This document shows positions 8,834 through 15,598 of a stretch of 27,554 nt of DNA, one piece after another. The DNA comes from an uncultured bacterium (GTDB lineage: Bacteria > Bacillota > Clostridia > Lachnospirales > Lachnospiraceae), in NCBI GenBank assembly GCA_945871045.1, contig CAMBUC010000003.1:1-27554 (forward strand). Reading direction: 5' to 3'. A program made the translations under genes and the position numbers. Under the pieces are notes generated by a model that searched no databases, was not told the origin of the DNA, and was given only the letters and a program-made list of their open reading frames with translations. How positions within the stretch are numbered: position 1 is the stretch's first letter; each line of letters begins with the position of its first letter.

Positions 8834-8863
8834 ATTATATACTACCTCTTACTCATATTTCAA
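8834..8863 (-). promoter_or_regulatory. Sigma-A promoter of the VanW-to-truA unit
   Basis: TTGAAA (8863-8858) and TATAAT (8839-8834) on the minus strand, 18 bases apart, with transcription predicted from about 8827. The leader to the VanW start is roughly 100 bases. No other equally good promoter was seen in the short junctions down to truA. Confidence 0.7.
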
Positions 8864-8884
8864 TACGCAAATACGCTAGAATAA

Positions 8885-8913
8885 TTGACAGAAATAATTG
8901 ATTTTAGTATATT
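8885..8913 (+). promoter_or_regulatory. Sigma-A promoter of the TPR/radical SAM unit
   Basis: Perfect TTGACA (8885-8890), a 17-base spacer and TATATT (8908-8913) on the plus strand; predicted start about 8920. The resulting leader of about 185 nt runs antisense across the small membrane-protein gene at 8946-9059 before reaching the gene at 9105. It is back to back with the minus-strand promoter at 8834-8863. Confidence 0.75.
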
Positions 8914-8945
8914 ATTTACGATTCAACAGAGCTGGAAACACAGGA

Positions 8946-9059
8946 TCAGATCAGGGCGCTCATCACCATCGGAACCACCATTGCAAGCACAAGAATCATC
9001 GCAATGATTGCTGCCAGGATCTGTTTTTTATTCTGTTTTTGTTTTTTCAATTGACTCAT
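8946..9059 (-). CDS. Small single-span membrane protein (37 aa), unknown function
   Basis: 37 residues: a lysine/glutamine-rich head (MSQLKKQKQNKKQ) followed by one hydrophobic span (ILAAIIAMILVLAMVVP and onward) to the C-terminus. The ATG (9059-9057) has a strong SD, GAGGTGA, five bases upstream, the main argument that this is a real gene. Predicted topology is N-in with a short external tail. I do not recognise a family. No clear promoter or terminator of its own was found on the minus strand, and it lies entirely within the untranslated leader of the opposite transcript. Confidence 0.7.
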   Translation of the reverse strand: MSQLKKQKQNKKQILAAIIAMILVLAMVVPMVMSALI

Positions 9060-9104
9060 ATCTGTCACCTCGTTGATTAGATTTTTTCATAGAAAGGAAA
9101 TTTT

Positions 9105-9791
9105 ATGCTGTTACCTATTTTATGTGCATTTATCATCGTCACCATCTACATTACTATTCGCAGAAACGCAGCAACGCGATCGGAACAAAAAATGTGGGAT
9201 GATTTTCATGCCCGCGAACGGGAAGCAAACTGGACGCGTAAACAAGATATTTCAAACCTTGCATACATTAAACTTCCTCTGGATGCACTTCCCCTCGGTC
9301 AGTTTTCAGATGAATCGCTCATTAGTTTTGAACAGGCGCTGCGAGATCTGTCTACCCAGCCGATCTGTAACTTAAACGGCATATCAAATACGGACTTAAA
9401 GTTACGCTACGGCGCTGCCAATCTCAATGCTCTCAGCCAATGCGACACCAATTATAGCACGCTCGTATCACTTTTGGCAAACTATGGTGAAAAACTTTTT
9501 GAATTAAATCACCCTGCGGAAGCAAGACAGGTGCTTGAATATGCACTTACCCTTGATTCAGACGTAGGAAAAACCTATGACGTGCTTGCCACAATATATA
9601 AATACGCAGGAGAACCGGAAAAAATTGATGACTTATATCGATCTGCGGAGAAAATTACTTCCATTCGAAGAAATTCTATCCTGCGGAAGTTAGATGGACA
9701 CCGCATGGACCAAAGAACTGTCATTCCTGATTTTCAGGCGCTGACAACCGCCACTGACAACACTGCATCCGAAGGAGATGACAGCCTATGA
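9105..9791 (+). CDS. Membrane-anchored TPR-like protein
   Basis: 228 residues. An N-terminal membrane helix (LLPILCAFIIVTIYITI, about 2-18) is followed by a charged region (about 19-45) and a helical domain. Residues about 115-185 look like tetratricopeptide repeats (YGEKLFELNHPAEARQVLEYALTLDS, then KTYDVLATIYKYAGEPEKIDDLYRSAEKI). No catalytic motif. RBS AAAGGAAA precedes the ATG. Its last codons overlap the downstream radical SAM gene by 4 bases, so both are translated together. Possibly an adaptor; precise role unknown. Confidence 0.8.
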   Translation: MLLPILCAFIIVTIYITIRRNAATRSEQKMWDDFHAREREANWTRKQDISNLAYIKLPLDALPLGQFSDESLISFEQALRDLSTQPICNLNGISNTDLKLRYGAANLNALSQCDTNYSTLVSLLANYGEKLFELNHPAEARQVLEYALTLDSDVGKTYDVLATIYKYAGEPEKIDDLYRSAEKITSIRRNSILRKLDGHRMDQRTVIPDFQALTTATDNTASEGDDSL

Positions 9792-11512
9792 AGATTGTTT
9801 TAACGGCAATCAACGCAAAATACATCCACTCCAATCTGGCACTTCGCAATTTTGTCGTATATACAGCCGATTGCGCAGACCATCTGATCTTAAAAGAATA
9901 TACGATCAATCATGCCCCCGATCAGATCCTGCAGGGCATTTACCGGGAACAGCCGGATGTGTTGTGTATTTCCTGCTATATATGGAATATCTCTATGGTA
10001 GAGTCATTGCTCACAGAGTTTCACAAACTGCTTCCGGAAGTCCCCATATGGCTTGGCGGCCCGGAAGTAACTTTTGAAGCAGAAACATTTTTAAACACAC
10101 ATCCACAGGTCACCGGCATTCTGCGAGGGGAAGGCGAAAACACCTTCGCGGCCCTTGCAAGACACTATGTTTACGGCTCTCCGGAATGCCTCGAAGACAT
10201 TCCGGGGCTGATCTTTTCCCGTGATGGGGAACTTTTCCAGACCGGCGAGGCCTTGCCGCTGCCCCTCGACCGCATTCCTTTTTGCTATGACAAAACAGAG
10301 GATCTTGCGCACCGGATCATTTACTATGAATCCAGCCGTGGCTGCCCCTTCCGGTGCAGTTATTGCCTTTCATCAATAGAAAAAAACCTTCGTTTTCGAA
10401 GTCTGGATCTTGTAAAAAAAGAACTTTCTTTTTTTGTAGAGCAGGAAATCCCTCAGGTAAAGTTTGTGGATCGCACCTTTAACTGCAATCACGAACATGC
10501 GATGGAAGTCTGGACCTATATCCAATCCATCGATCGCGGCACCACAAACTTCCATTTTGAAGTCAGCGGGGATCTTCTTCGCGAGGAAGAACTGCAACTG
10601 CTCTCCACATTTCGGCCGGGTCTCATTCAGTTGGAGATCGGCGTGCAGTCAACAAATCCGGAAACGATCAGGGAAATTCACCGGCAGATGGATCTGCCCC
10701 GTTTGAAAGAGGTCGTAAACCGCATCCGTGCATGGCACAATATTCACATGCATCTGGACCTGATCGCCGGTCTTCCCTTTGAAGACTATGATACCTTTGC
10801 AAGATCCTTTGATGAGATCTTTGCGCTGGCACCAAGTCAGCTTCAGTTAGGCTTTTTGAAAGTGTTAAAAGGCTCTGATATGTTTGAGCATGCGAAGGAA
10901 TACGGGATTTTATACCATGACACGGCACCTTATGAAGTAATGGCAACAAAATGGCTGCCCTTTGACGATATCCTGCGTATCAAACGGGTAGAAGAAATGT
11001 TAGAGGTGTACTATAACAGCTGGCAATATGCCCTCTCGATCCGTTTGCTTACCTGTATCTACGAAAGTGCCTTTGAACTGTTTCAGCGCCTGGGCGACTA
11101 CTATGACGATCATGGTTTATTCGGCTGCAGCCATTCCAGATTGGCGCGCTGCGAGATCCTTTTAGACTTTCTGCAGGAAGAACTTGCCTGCGGATATTTG
11201 TCAACAGATGCAGACCAACTGCTGCCACTGTTTCGCGAAGCCCTCACCTACGACCTTTACGCACGCGAAAACTGCAAACGTCGCCCTGCATGGGCCACGG
11301 ATTTAGCACCATTCAAACAGGAACTACGCGCCCGCAACCCTGAAAACAAGGGCAGTCTACGGCACACGGAAGTATTTCACTACGCCTTTCCGCTATTGGA
11401 CTGCGCAGACATCCCTTCCCTTCCAAAACGTACCGAAGAACCGCTCTTTTATCGCTTTAACTACGAAGAACGTGATCCGCTGACCTACCAGGCGCATATA
11501 GAACTTCTTTAA
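9788..11512 (+). CDS. B12-binding domain radical SAM protein (DUF4080-type C-terminus)
   Basis: 574 residues. The N-terminal cobalamin-binding-like domain (about 1-130) includes WLGGPEVTFEAE and LRGEGENTFAAL. The radical SAM core follows, with cluster cysteines Cys186, Cys190 and Cys193 in SRGCPFRCSYC and barrel strands such as QLEIGVQSTNPETIREIHR and HLDLIAGLPFEDYDTF. The last ~200 residues look like DUF4080 (KTEVFHY-like RHTEVFHYAFPLL near the end). These proteins bind a [4Fe-4S] cluster and SAM; the substrate is not known for this subgroup. It overlaps the TPR-like gene by 4 bases. The stop is followed by a gene-free region. Confidence 0.9.
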   Translation: MKIVLTAINAKYIHSNLALRNFVVYTADCADHLILKEYTINHAPDQILQGIYREQPDVLCISCYIWNISMVESLLTEFHKLLPEVPIWLGGPEVTFEAETFLNTHPQVTGILRGEGENTFAALARHYVYGSPECLEDIPGLIFSRDGELFQTGEALPLPLDRIPFCYDKTEDLAHRIIYYESSRGCPFRCSYCLSSIEKNLRFRSLDLVKKELSFFVEQEIPQVKFVDRTFNCNHEHAMEVWTYIQSIDRGTTNFHFEVSGDLLREEELQLLSTFRPGLIQLEIGVQSTNPETIREIHRQMDLPRLKEVVNRIRAWHNIHMHLDLIAGLPFEDYDTFARSFDEIFALAPSQLQLGFLKVLKGSDMFEHAKEYGILYHDTAPYEVMATKWLPFDDILRIKRVEEMLEVYYNSWQYALSIRLLTCIYESAFELFQRLGDYYDDHGLFGCSHSRLARCEILLDFLQEELACGYLSTDADQLLPLFREALTYDLYARENCKRRPAWATDLAPFKQELRARNPENKGSLRHTEVFHYAFPLLDCADIPSLPKRTEEPLFYRFNYEERDPLTYQAHIELL

Positions 11513-11543
11513 CCATTTATTTCTACAAATACCCTGTCACACG

Positions 11544-11572
11544 TTGTAAGAAACATTATGACAGTTGATAAA
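11544..11572 (+). promoter_or_regulatory. Possible promoter upstream of the structured region and exonuclease gene
   Basis: TTGTAA (11544-11549), 17 bases, GATAAA (11567-11572), each matching 4 of 6 consensus positions. It lies within a CTGTCA/TGACAG inverted repeat (about 11534-11564). If used, the transcript would begin near 11580 and carry the whole structured region into the exonuclease gene. Weak evidence. Confidence 0.3.
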
Positions 11573-11582
11573 CTAACAGAGT

Positions 11583-11605
11583 AAAAAAGAATGCGCTTTG
11601 CGCAT
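11583..11605 (-). terminator. Minus-strand intrinsic terminator
   Basis: On the minus strand the stem ATGCGC-AAA-GCGCAT (11605-11591) is followed by TCTTTTTT (to 11583), a compact GC-rich intrinsic terminator. No protein gene on the minus strand ends here; the nearest upstream minus gene starts at 13150. It would end either antisense transcription or an RNA encoded on the minus strand of 11606-11880. Confidence 0.5.
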
Positions 11606-11880
11606 CCTGCCGGAGGCTTTTGTCGTATAGGAGACGAAGTTTCCTATACGATAAAAAAACAACTCAGCCATCAGACAGACAATGTCGATTCCTGCGACTT
11701 TGTTGCACGATGGAGAAGAGACTTGACACCGTGGAAGCCTTTGCTGAACACGGTGTGCTTTTACAAGGCTCTTCGGAATGCTCCGTGCAACGGAGCAGGA
11801 ACGATGTGGCTGTCTGGATAGTTGCCGTAGTGGGTAACCAAGCCGACTCTGAGACTGCCGTAGTGGGTCAACACCTGAAA
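11606..11880. ncRNA. Candidate structured RNA / repeat element, no credible protein gene
   Basis: This ~275-base stretch has no plausible ORF but many complementary segments. A perfect 10-bp stem TCGTATAGGA/TCCTATACGA (11623-11632, 11642-11651) comes first. Then follows a four-helix junction: P1 ATCAGACAG/CTGTCTGGAT (11670-11678, 11810-11819), P2 ACAA-t-GTCG/CGAC-t-TTGT (11679-11703), P3 GAAGAG-a-CTTG-ACACCGTG with CACGGTGT…CAAG-g-CTCTTC (11715-11774), and P4 TGCTCCGT-gca-ACGGAGCA (11779-11797). GTTGCAC (11702-11708) can alternatively pair GTGCAAC (11785-11791), breaking P4. Two copies of a 13-base motif follow. Strand is uncertain: position favours a plus-strand leader of the exonuclease gene; T-runs at 11659-11653 and 11588-11583 favour the minus strand. 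Confidence 0.5.
11823..11868. repeat. Two direct copies of TGCCGTAGTGGGT
   Basis: The 13-base motif TGCCGTAGTGGGT occurs at 11823-11835 and 11856-11868, a period of 33 bases. The first copy is the loop side of a short hairpin, GTTGCC-gtagtg-GGTAAC (11821-11838, one G-U pair). The second copy has only three such pairs. Both lie directly upstream of the exonuclease ribosome binding site. Confidence 0.85.
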
Positions 11881-11890
11881 GGATAACACA

Positions 11891-12628
11891 ATGACATACT
11901 TAGCAATCGATCTGGAAATGACCGGCCTAAACGTAAAAACCGACCGCATATTAGAAATCGGCGCCCTTCGCATGGACGACGGCAAGGCCACCGGCGAGTT
12001 TTCTGCGCTCATCAATCCCCACAGAAAGATCCCCGATGCCATCACGCAGTTGACCGGCATCACCCAGGAAATGGCAGAAGCCGGCGAAGAATTGAAAACT
12101 GTACTTCCTCGCTTTCTGGAATTTGCAGGTGATCTGCCACTTTTAGGACATAATTTAAGTTTCGACTACAGTTTCTTAAAACAAGCCTTTGTAAATGCAA
12201 AAGAACCTTTTGAACGAACGGGCATTGACACCTTGAAGATCGCACGGAAATTTCTGCCCCAAGAGCAAAAAAAGAGCCTCACAGAACTTCGCAGTTTCTT
12301 CGGAATTGATACAGGAACCGTTCACCGGGCTGTTTCAGACGCGTACGCAGCAGCACTTGTCTACGAACGTCTCTTGTCTGAACACGAAACGGAGGATCCG
12401 GAAATTTTTGCTCCGAAACCCATGCACATAAACATCAAAAAACAGCAGCCCATCACCATTCCCCAAAAGGAACAACTGACAAGACTGCTGTCTGAATATC
12501 CGGATAGACTGACCGAACCGATTTCCATTGAAACGCTCACCCGAAGTGAGGCATCAAAACTAATTGAACGTCTGTTACACCATCACAAACCGAACGATCG
12601 TATCTGCTGCCCCAAAAAGCAAGAGTAA
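11891..12628 (+). CDS. DnaQ-like 3'-5' exonuclease (DEDDh family)
   Basis: 245 residues. The exonuclease domain (about 1-165) has the DEDDh residues: Asp7 and Glu9 in AIDLEMTGL, the GHNLSFDYSFLK motif (about 86-97, Asp92), and HRAVSDAYAAAL (His and Asp near 143-148). These metal-dependent nucleases trim single-stranded 3' ends of DNA or RNA, as the PolIII epsilon subunit or stand-alone repair enzymes. The C-terminal 80 residues (PITIPQKEQLTRLLSEYP onward) are outside the domain and not recognised. RBS AAAGGA precedes the ATG. The gene's last 54 bases overlap the 3' end of the convergent MntP-like gene. Confidence 0.9.
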   Translation: MTYLAIDLEMTGLNVKTDRILEIGALRMDDGKATGEFSALINPHRKIPDAITQLTGITQEMAEAGEELKTVLPRFLEFAGDLPLLGHNLSFDYSFLKQAFVNAKEPFERTGIDTLKIARKFLPQEQKKSLTELRSFFGIDTGTVHRAVSDAYAAALVYERLLSEHETEDPEIFAPKPMHINIKKQQPITIPQKEQLTRLLSEYPDRLTEPISIETLTRSEASKLIERLLHHHKPNDRICCPKKQE

Positions 12629-13150
12629 TCCGCCGATCGCGTAGGCTTTCGCCTGATGCTCAAATCCAAAATGATAGCCCACATAGAGTCCGGCGATCAC
12701 TACGATAACAGTTGCCGCAGCAACCGCAGTGAGCATGACGATCGTTCCGGTTCCCAGAAATCCCAGCGCGACTCCTATGAGCAGCGTCCATGTACTGATT
12801 AGGGACAATCTGGCGATCAGGCTCTTCCATGCATACCTATCATCTCTTCGTTCAATGACCGCCCCATTCTTCCATGCCTTTTTCAACATCGGGATACCAA
12901 CCGCCCCAAAGAGTACCGCAGCAATGATCTCTGTATTCCCATGCTGGGGATTCACCTCCCGCATACGCAGCCATGCTCCCATAGCACTTCCGATGTAAAG
13001 TGCAGCTGTCTGCCAAAGGGCAAACAGCACACACAAGATCACCAGCGGTTTCTTTTCTATTTTTGAAAGTTGCGCTCCTTTACATTCCATTGCCGCAAAA
13101 ATGTCCAAGGAAATGCCAACCGTCACCAGAATCGTCTCTAACCAGTTCAT
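12575..13150 (-). CDS. Divergent MntP/YtaF-like membrane protein
   Basis: 191 residues, about six hydrophobic segments. The N-terminus (VTVGISLDIFAAMECKGAQL) matches the MntP manganese-efflux signature with Asp16. The internal pseudo-repeat keeps the shape (STWTLLIGVALGFLGTG, about 119-135), but the second conserved Asp of MntP appears as Trp121 when aligned by eye. So manganese export is not assured; treat as an MntP-superfamily transporter of unknown substrate. RBS GAGGGA precedes the ATG. It starts 19 bases after the YhgE-like gene, so it belongs to the TetR-linked export operon, and overlaps the exonuclease gene tail to tail by 54 bases. Confidence 0.72.
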   Translation of the reverse strand: MNWLETILVTVGISLDIFAAMECKGAQLSKIEKKPLVILCVLFALWQTAALYIGSAMGAWLRMREVNPQHGNTEIIAAVLFGAVGIPMLKKAWKNGAVIERRDDRYAWKSLIARLSLISTWTLLIGVALGFLGTGTIVMLTAVAAATVIVVIAGLYVGYHFGFEHQAKAYAIGGLLLLFGAADTIVRFVMV

Positions 13151-13169
13151 TTTTATCCCTCGCAGGCTT

Positions 13170-15290
13170 TTATTCAGATACCTTTACTGCATCTGTCTTT
13201 ATGATGAATTTTACACTACCAACCTGATCCTTGGCAAGTCCTGTAAATGTTGTATAGTTCTCTCCGGCCTGTACGACCGCATCGATCCGATCGATGAGAT
13301 CCTTTGCATCACCATGAAATGCATCTACAAGTTTTGAAATTCCCTCTTCGTTGAACTTCACAACGCCGCGATACAGTTCGTCAGCACCATCATCCAACTG
13401 GCCAACACCCTCTGAGATCTTATTTGCTCCGTCCGACAGATCGAAGGCTCCGTTTTTCAATTGATCATTGTTTGCTACCAATGTATTTGCACCGGTTGCC
13501 AGTTGGCTGACGCCGGATACCAGTTCCGGAACATTTGCTGCCAATGTGGAAATACCTTCGTTGAGTGCAGAAGTACCGCTTACCAGACTGTAACCGCTCG
13601 TTTCATCCACTGCTTCGATCTGCGCCGCAATCGTCTGTTTCGCATTCTCAGCGCCCTGAATGGCTGCTGTCTGAGCCGCGCTCTCACAGGCCGATACCAC
13701 TGATTTGCCGACTGCATCCGAACCGTTTGCTGCAATGCCGCCTGCAACTGCCTGTGCAAGTCCTCCCTTTAACACTGAACCGGCAAAATATGCAGCATAC
13801 GTCGTATTGGTTCCGGGAACTGTTGCCTGACACTGGGTCGGACTGTACTGTTTTCCGGTTGTTGCATCTATAAAACCATGCTCTGCATAATACTGTGCAA
13901 GTGCCGCAACTACACCATCACTGGTCAATCCCACACCGGCAATTCCTGCCTGAATCTGTCCAACTGTGGCTTCGCTGGTCATGGTGTTTGTGAAATTGCT
14001 CGCTGCTGACTGATAAATATACTGATAGGTTTCACTGTTTTCTGCAAACTGCTTGGATACCTGCTGTTTTGCAGCTGCTTTCTCGTTCTCGCTCATAGGT
14101 GCATGCAGCGCCTGATCCAAGGTCTTCACTCCGGATGCGATGGTTTTTGCGCTTGCATCTAATGCTTCCGCACCCTTTGACAAAGTTCCGACACTGGCAT
14201 TTAATGTATGAAGTCCATCTTTTAATTTCTTTGTACCTTCTGTGTAGTCTTTGATGCCGCTGCTAAGATCAGAGGCACCCTTTGTAAACTCACCCATGCG
14301 GTCCTTTAAGGTTCCAAGGCCGTCTTTCATCTGCTTGCTGCCATCTTGAAGTTGTTCACTTCCATCTGACAGATCCTTGATGGAATCTTCAATATCACTG
14401 AGATCAATATCTCCTAAATTCAGATCGGAAAGCAGTCCGCTCATTGCGATAGAAGCGGTCATTTCCAAAGAAAAATTCTCTACATCAGCACTTACTTCTA
14501 CATAATCCGGAAATTCAATGTCACTGTCAAAATCATCTGATTCTTTTTGCAGACTCTCATGAAGACCGGGCATTGCCATTCCCACAACGATGTTGTTCTT
14601 TCCGTCAGAAATCACTCTTCCGTTGGTGACCTCAATATTCGTAAAATCATCGCTTACAACCATACCGGTCATCACGGTAAAGGGGACATAGACTTCCATC
14701 TTCTTTCCGTCCTTTTCGATGGTTGTCTTTTCATGATTTTCATAATCAAAACGGATCGTGACCTTTCCGCTCTTACCGGCCAACTGCTCCGGTTCGATCT
14801 CTGTTCCATCCAGATAATAGGTTACGCGTTCCGTGATCGGCACCTGTTTGTCAGTTGTTCCTTCATAATAAATATCTTTTCCGTTTGCCTGCCAGATCAG
14901 TTTCTTGCCATTTTGTGTAAATGTCTCATCCCCTTTGATATTGGTGATCCCCTTCAGGTCAGATACATCCTCCATCGTATCAGCGCCATCACGGTTTTTC
15001 AGCCACTCTTCTACAATGACCTTTCCTGCATTTCCCTTTGCATCAGAGATCACATACACGGTCTCATCTTTTGTGGTATCATCAACACCCTTTTTCTGAT
15101 TGACCAATTCGCCGATCTTTTCCTCCAGTTCGGATTTTTCTGCTGCTTCCACCATCATCGCCTGCTCATTGGCACCCTGCATATAGCCGGCTGCAAAACT
15201 TCCGCCTGCCATTGCTATAACTAATACGCCTGCCATCATACGGATAGCAAATTTACCACTAAATCTTTTTTGTAATTCTTTGATCTTCAT
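13170..15290 (-). CDS. YhgE/Pip-like protein with X-X-X-Leu-X-X-Gly heptad repeats
   Basis: 706 residues. An N-terminal membrane/signal segment (about 16-36, AIRMMAGVLVIAMAGGSFAAGY) is followed by a mainly beta-like extracellular region (about 80-290). Two long heptad-repeat stretches follow: about 305-400 (SDGSEQLQDGSKQMKDGLGT…) and about 565-680 (NEGISTLAANVPELVSG…, FDLSDGANKISEGVGQLDDG). Between them is an Ala/Gln-rich segment. These repeats are characteristic of proteins encoded with MMPL transporters in Firmicutes and probably form extended rods outside the membrane. Strong SD GGAGG; 47 bases after the end of the MMPL frame. Function not established. Confidence 0.82.
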   Translation of the reverse strand: MKIKELQKRFSGKFAIRMMAGVLVIAMAGGSFAAGYMQGANEQAMMVEAAEKSELEEKIGELVNQKKGVDDTTKDETVYVISDAKGNAGKVIVEEWLKNRDGADTMEDVSDLKGITNIKGDETFTQNGKKLIWQANGKDIYYEGTTDKQVPITERVTYYLDGTEIEPEQLAGKSGKVTIRFDYENHEKTTIEKDGKKMEVYVPFTVMTGMVVSDDFTNIEVTNGRVISDGKNNIVVGMAMPGLHESLQKESDDFDSDIEFPDYVEVSADVENFSLEMTASIAMSGLLSDLNLGDIDLSDIEDSIKDLSDGSEQLQDGSKQMKDGLGTLKDRMGEFTKGASDLSSGIKDYTEGTKKLKDGLHTLNASVGTLSKGAEALDASAKTIASGVKTLDQALHAPMSENEKAAAKQQVSKQFAENSETYQYIYQSAASNFTNTMTSEATVGQIQAGIAGVGLTSDGVVAALAQYYAEHGFIDATTGKQYSPTQCQATVPGTNTTYAAYFAGSVLKGGLAQAVAGGIAANGSDAVGKSVVSACESAAQTAAIQGAENAKQTIAAQIEAVDETSGYSLVSGTSALNEGISTLAANVPELVSGVSQLATGANTLVANNDQLKNGAFDLSDGANKISEGVGQLDDGADELYRGVVKFNEEGISKLVDAFHGDAKDLIDRIDAVVQAGENYTTFTGLAKDQVGSVKFIIKTDAVKVSE

Positions 15291-15337
15291 AATTGGAACC
15301 TCCTGTTTTGTCCTGAACTTTTTTATTAAAAATGAAC

Positions 15338-15598
15338 CTACTCAACGGATATCTCCCGTCTTTCTTTCCTCTCGTGTCTGCGAAAACCCATGCTCGTCCG
15401 AATGATCACCCCATCAAAGATCATGAACATAGACGGCAGAATAAAAATTACTACGAACATACTGATGATCGCTCCTCGTGCCATCAAGATACACAGAGAA
15501 CTGATCATATCGATATTGGAATACATACCTACACCAAAGGTTGCCGAGAAGAAACTCAGTGCACTGACGAGGATGGACTGGATCGAACCCTCCAGGGC
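15338..15598 (-). pseudogene. Stranded C-terminal 86 codons of the MMPL transporter
   Basis: Directly after the TAG at 15601-15599 the same reading frame stays open for 86 more codons to a TAG at 15338, with no shift. It encodes a typical MMPL C-terminus: ALEGSIQSILVSALSFFSAT, then GVGMYSNIDMISSLC and LMARGAIISMFVVIFILP, giving two membrane segments and a basic tail (RRHERKERRE). Preserved coding character means the interruption is very recent, a sequence error, or is read through. No ribosome binding site for separate translation is evident. Confidence 0.8.

Noticed and set aside
11623..11651. 10-bp perfect stem as a terminator
   Set aside because: On the plus strand it is followed by A-rich sequence and on the minus strand by CAAAAGCC, so neither direction has the required T-tract.
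11591..12063. Several 76-100 codon frames on both strands over the gene-free region
   Set aside because: Compositions are arbitrary, none has a convincing RBS, and the DNA is better explained by paired stems and repeats.
14547..15224. 225-codon open frame on the plus strand
   Set aside because: It is fully antisense to the YhgE-like gene, which has a strong SD, a membrane segment and heptad repeats; the antisense frame is Ile/Phe/Cys/His-rich with no recognisable domain and no RBS.
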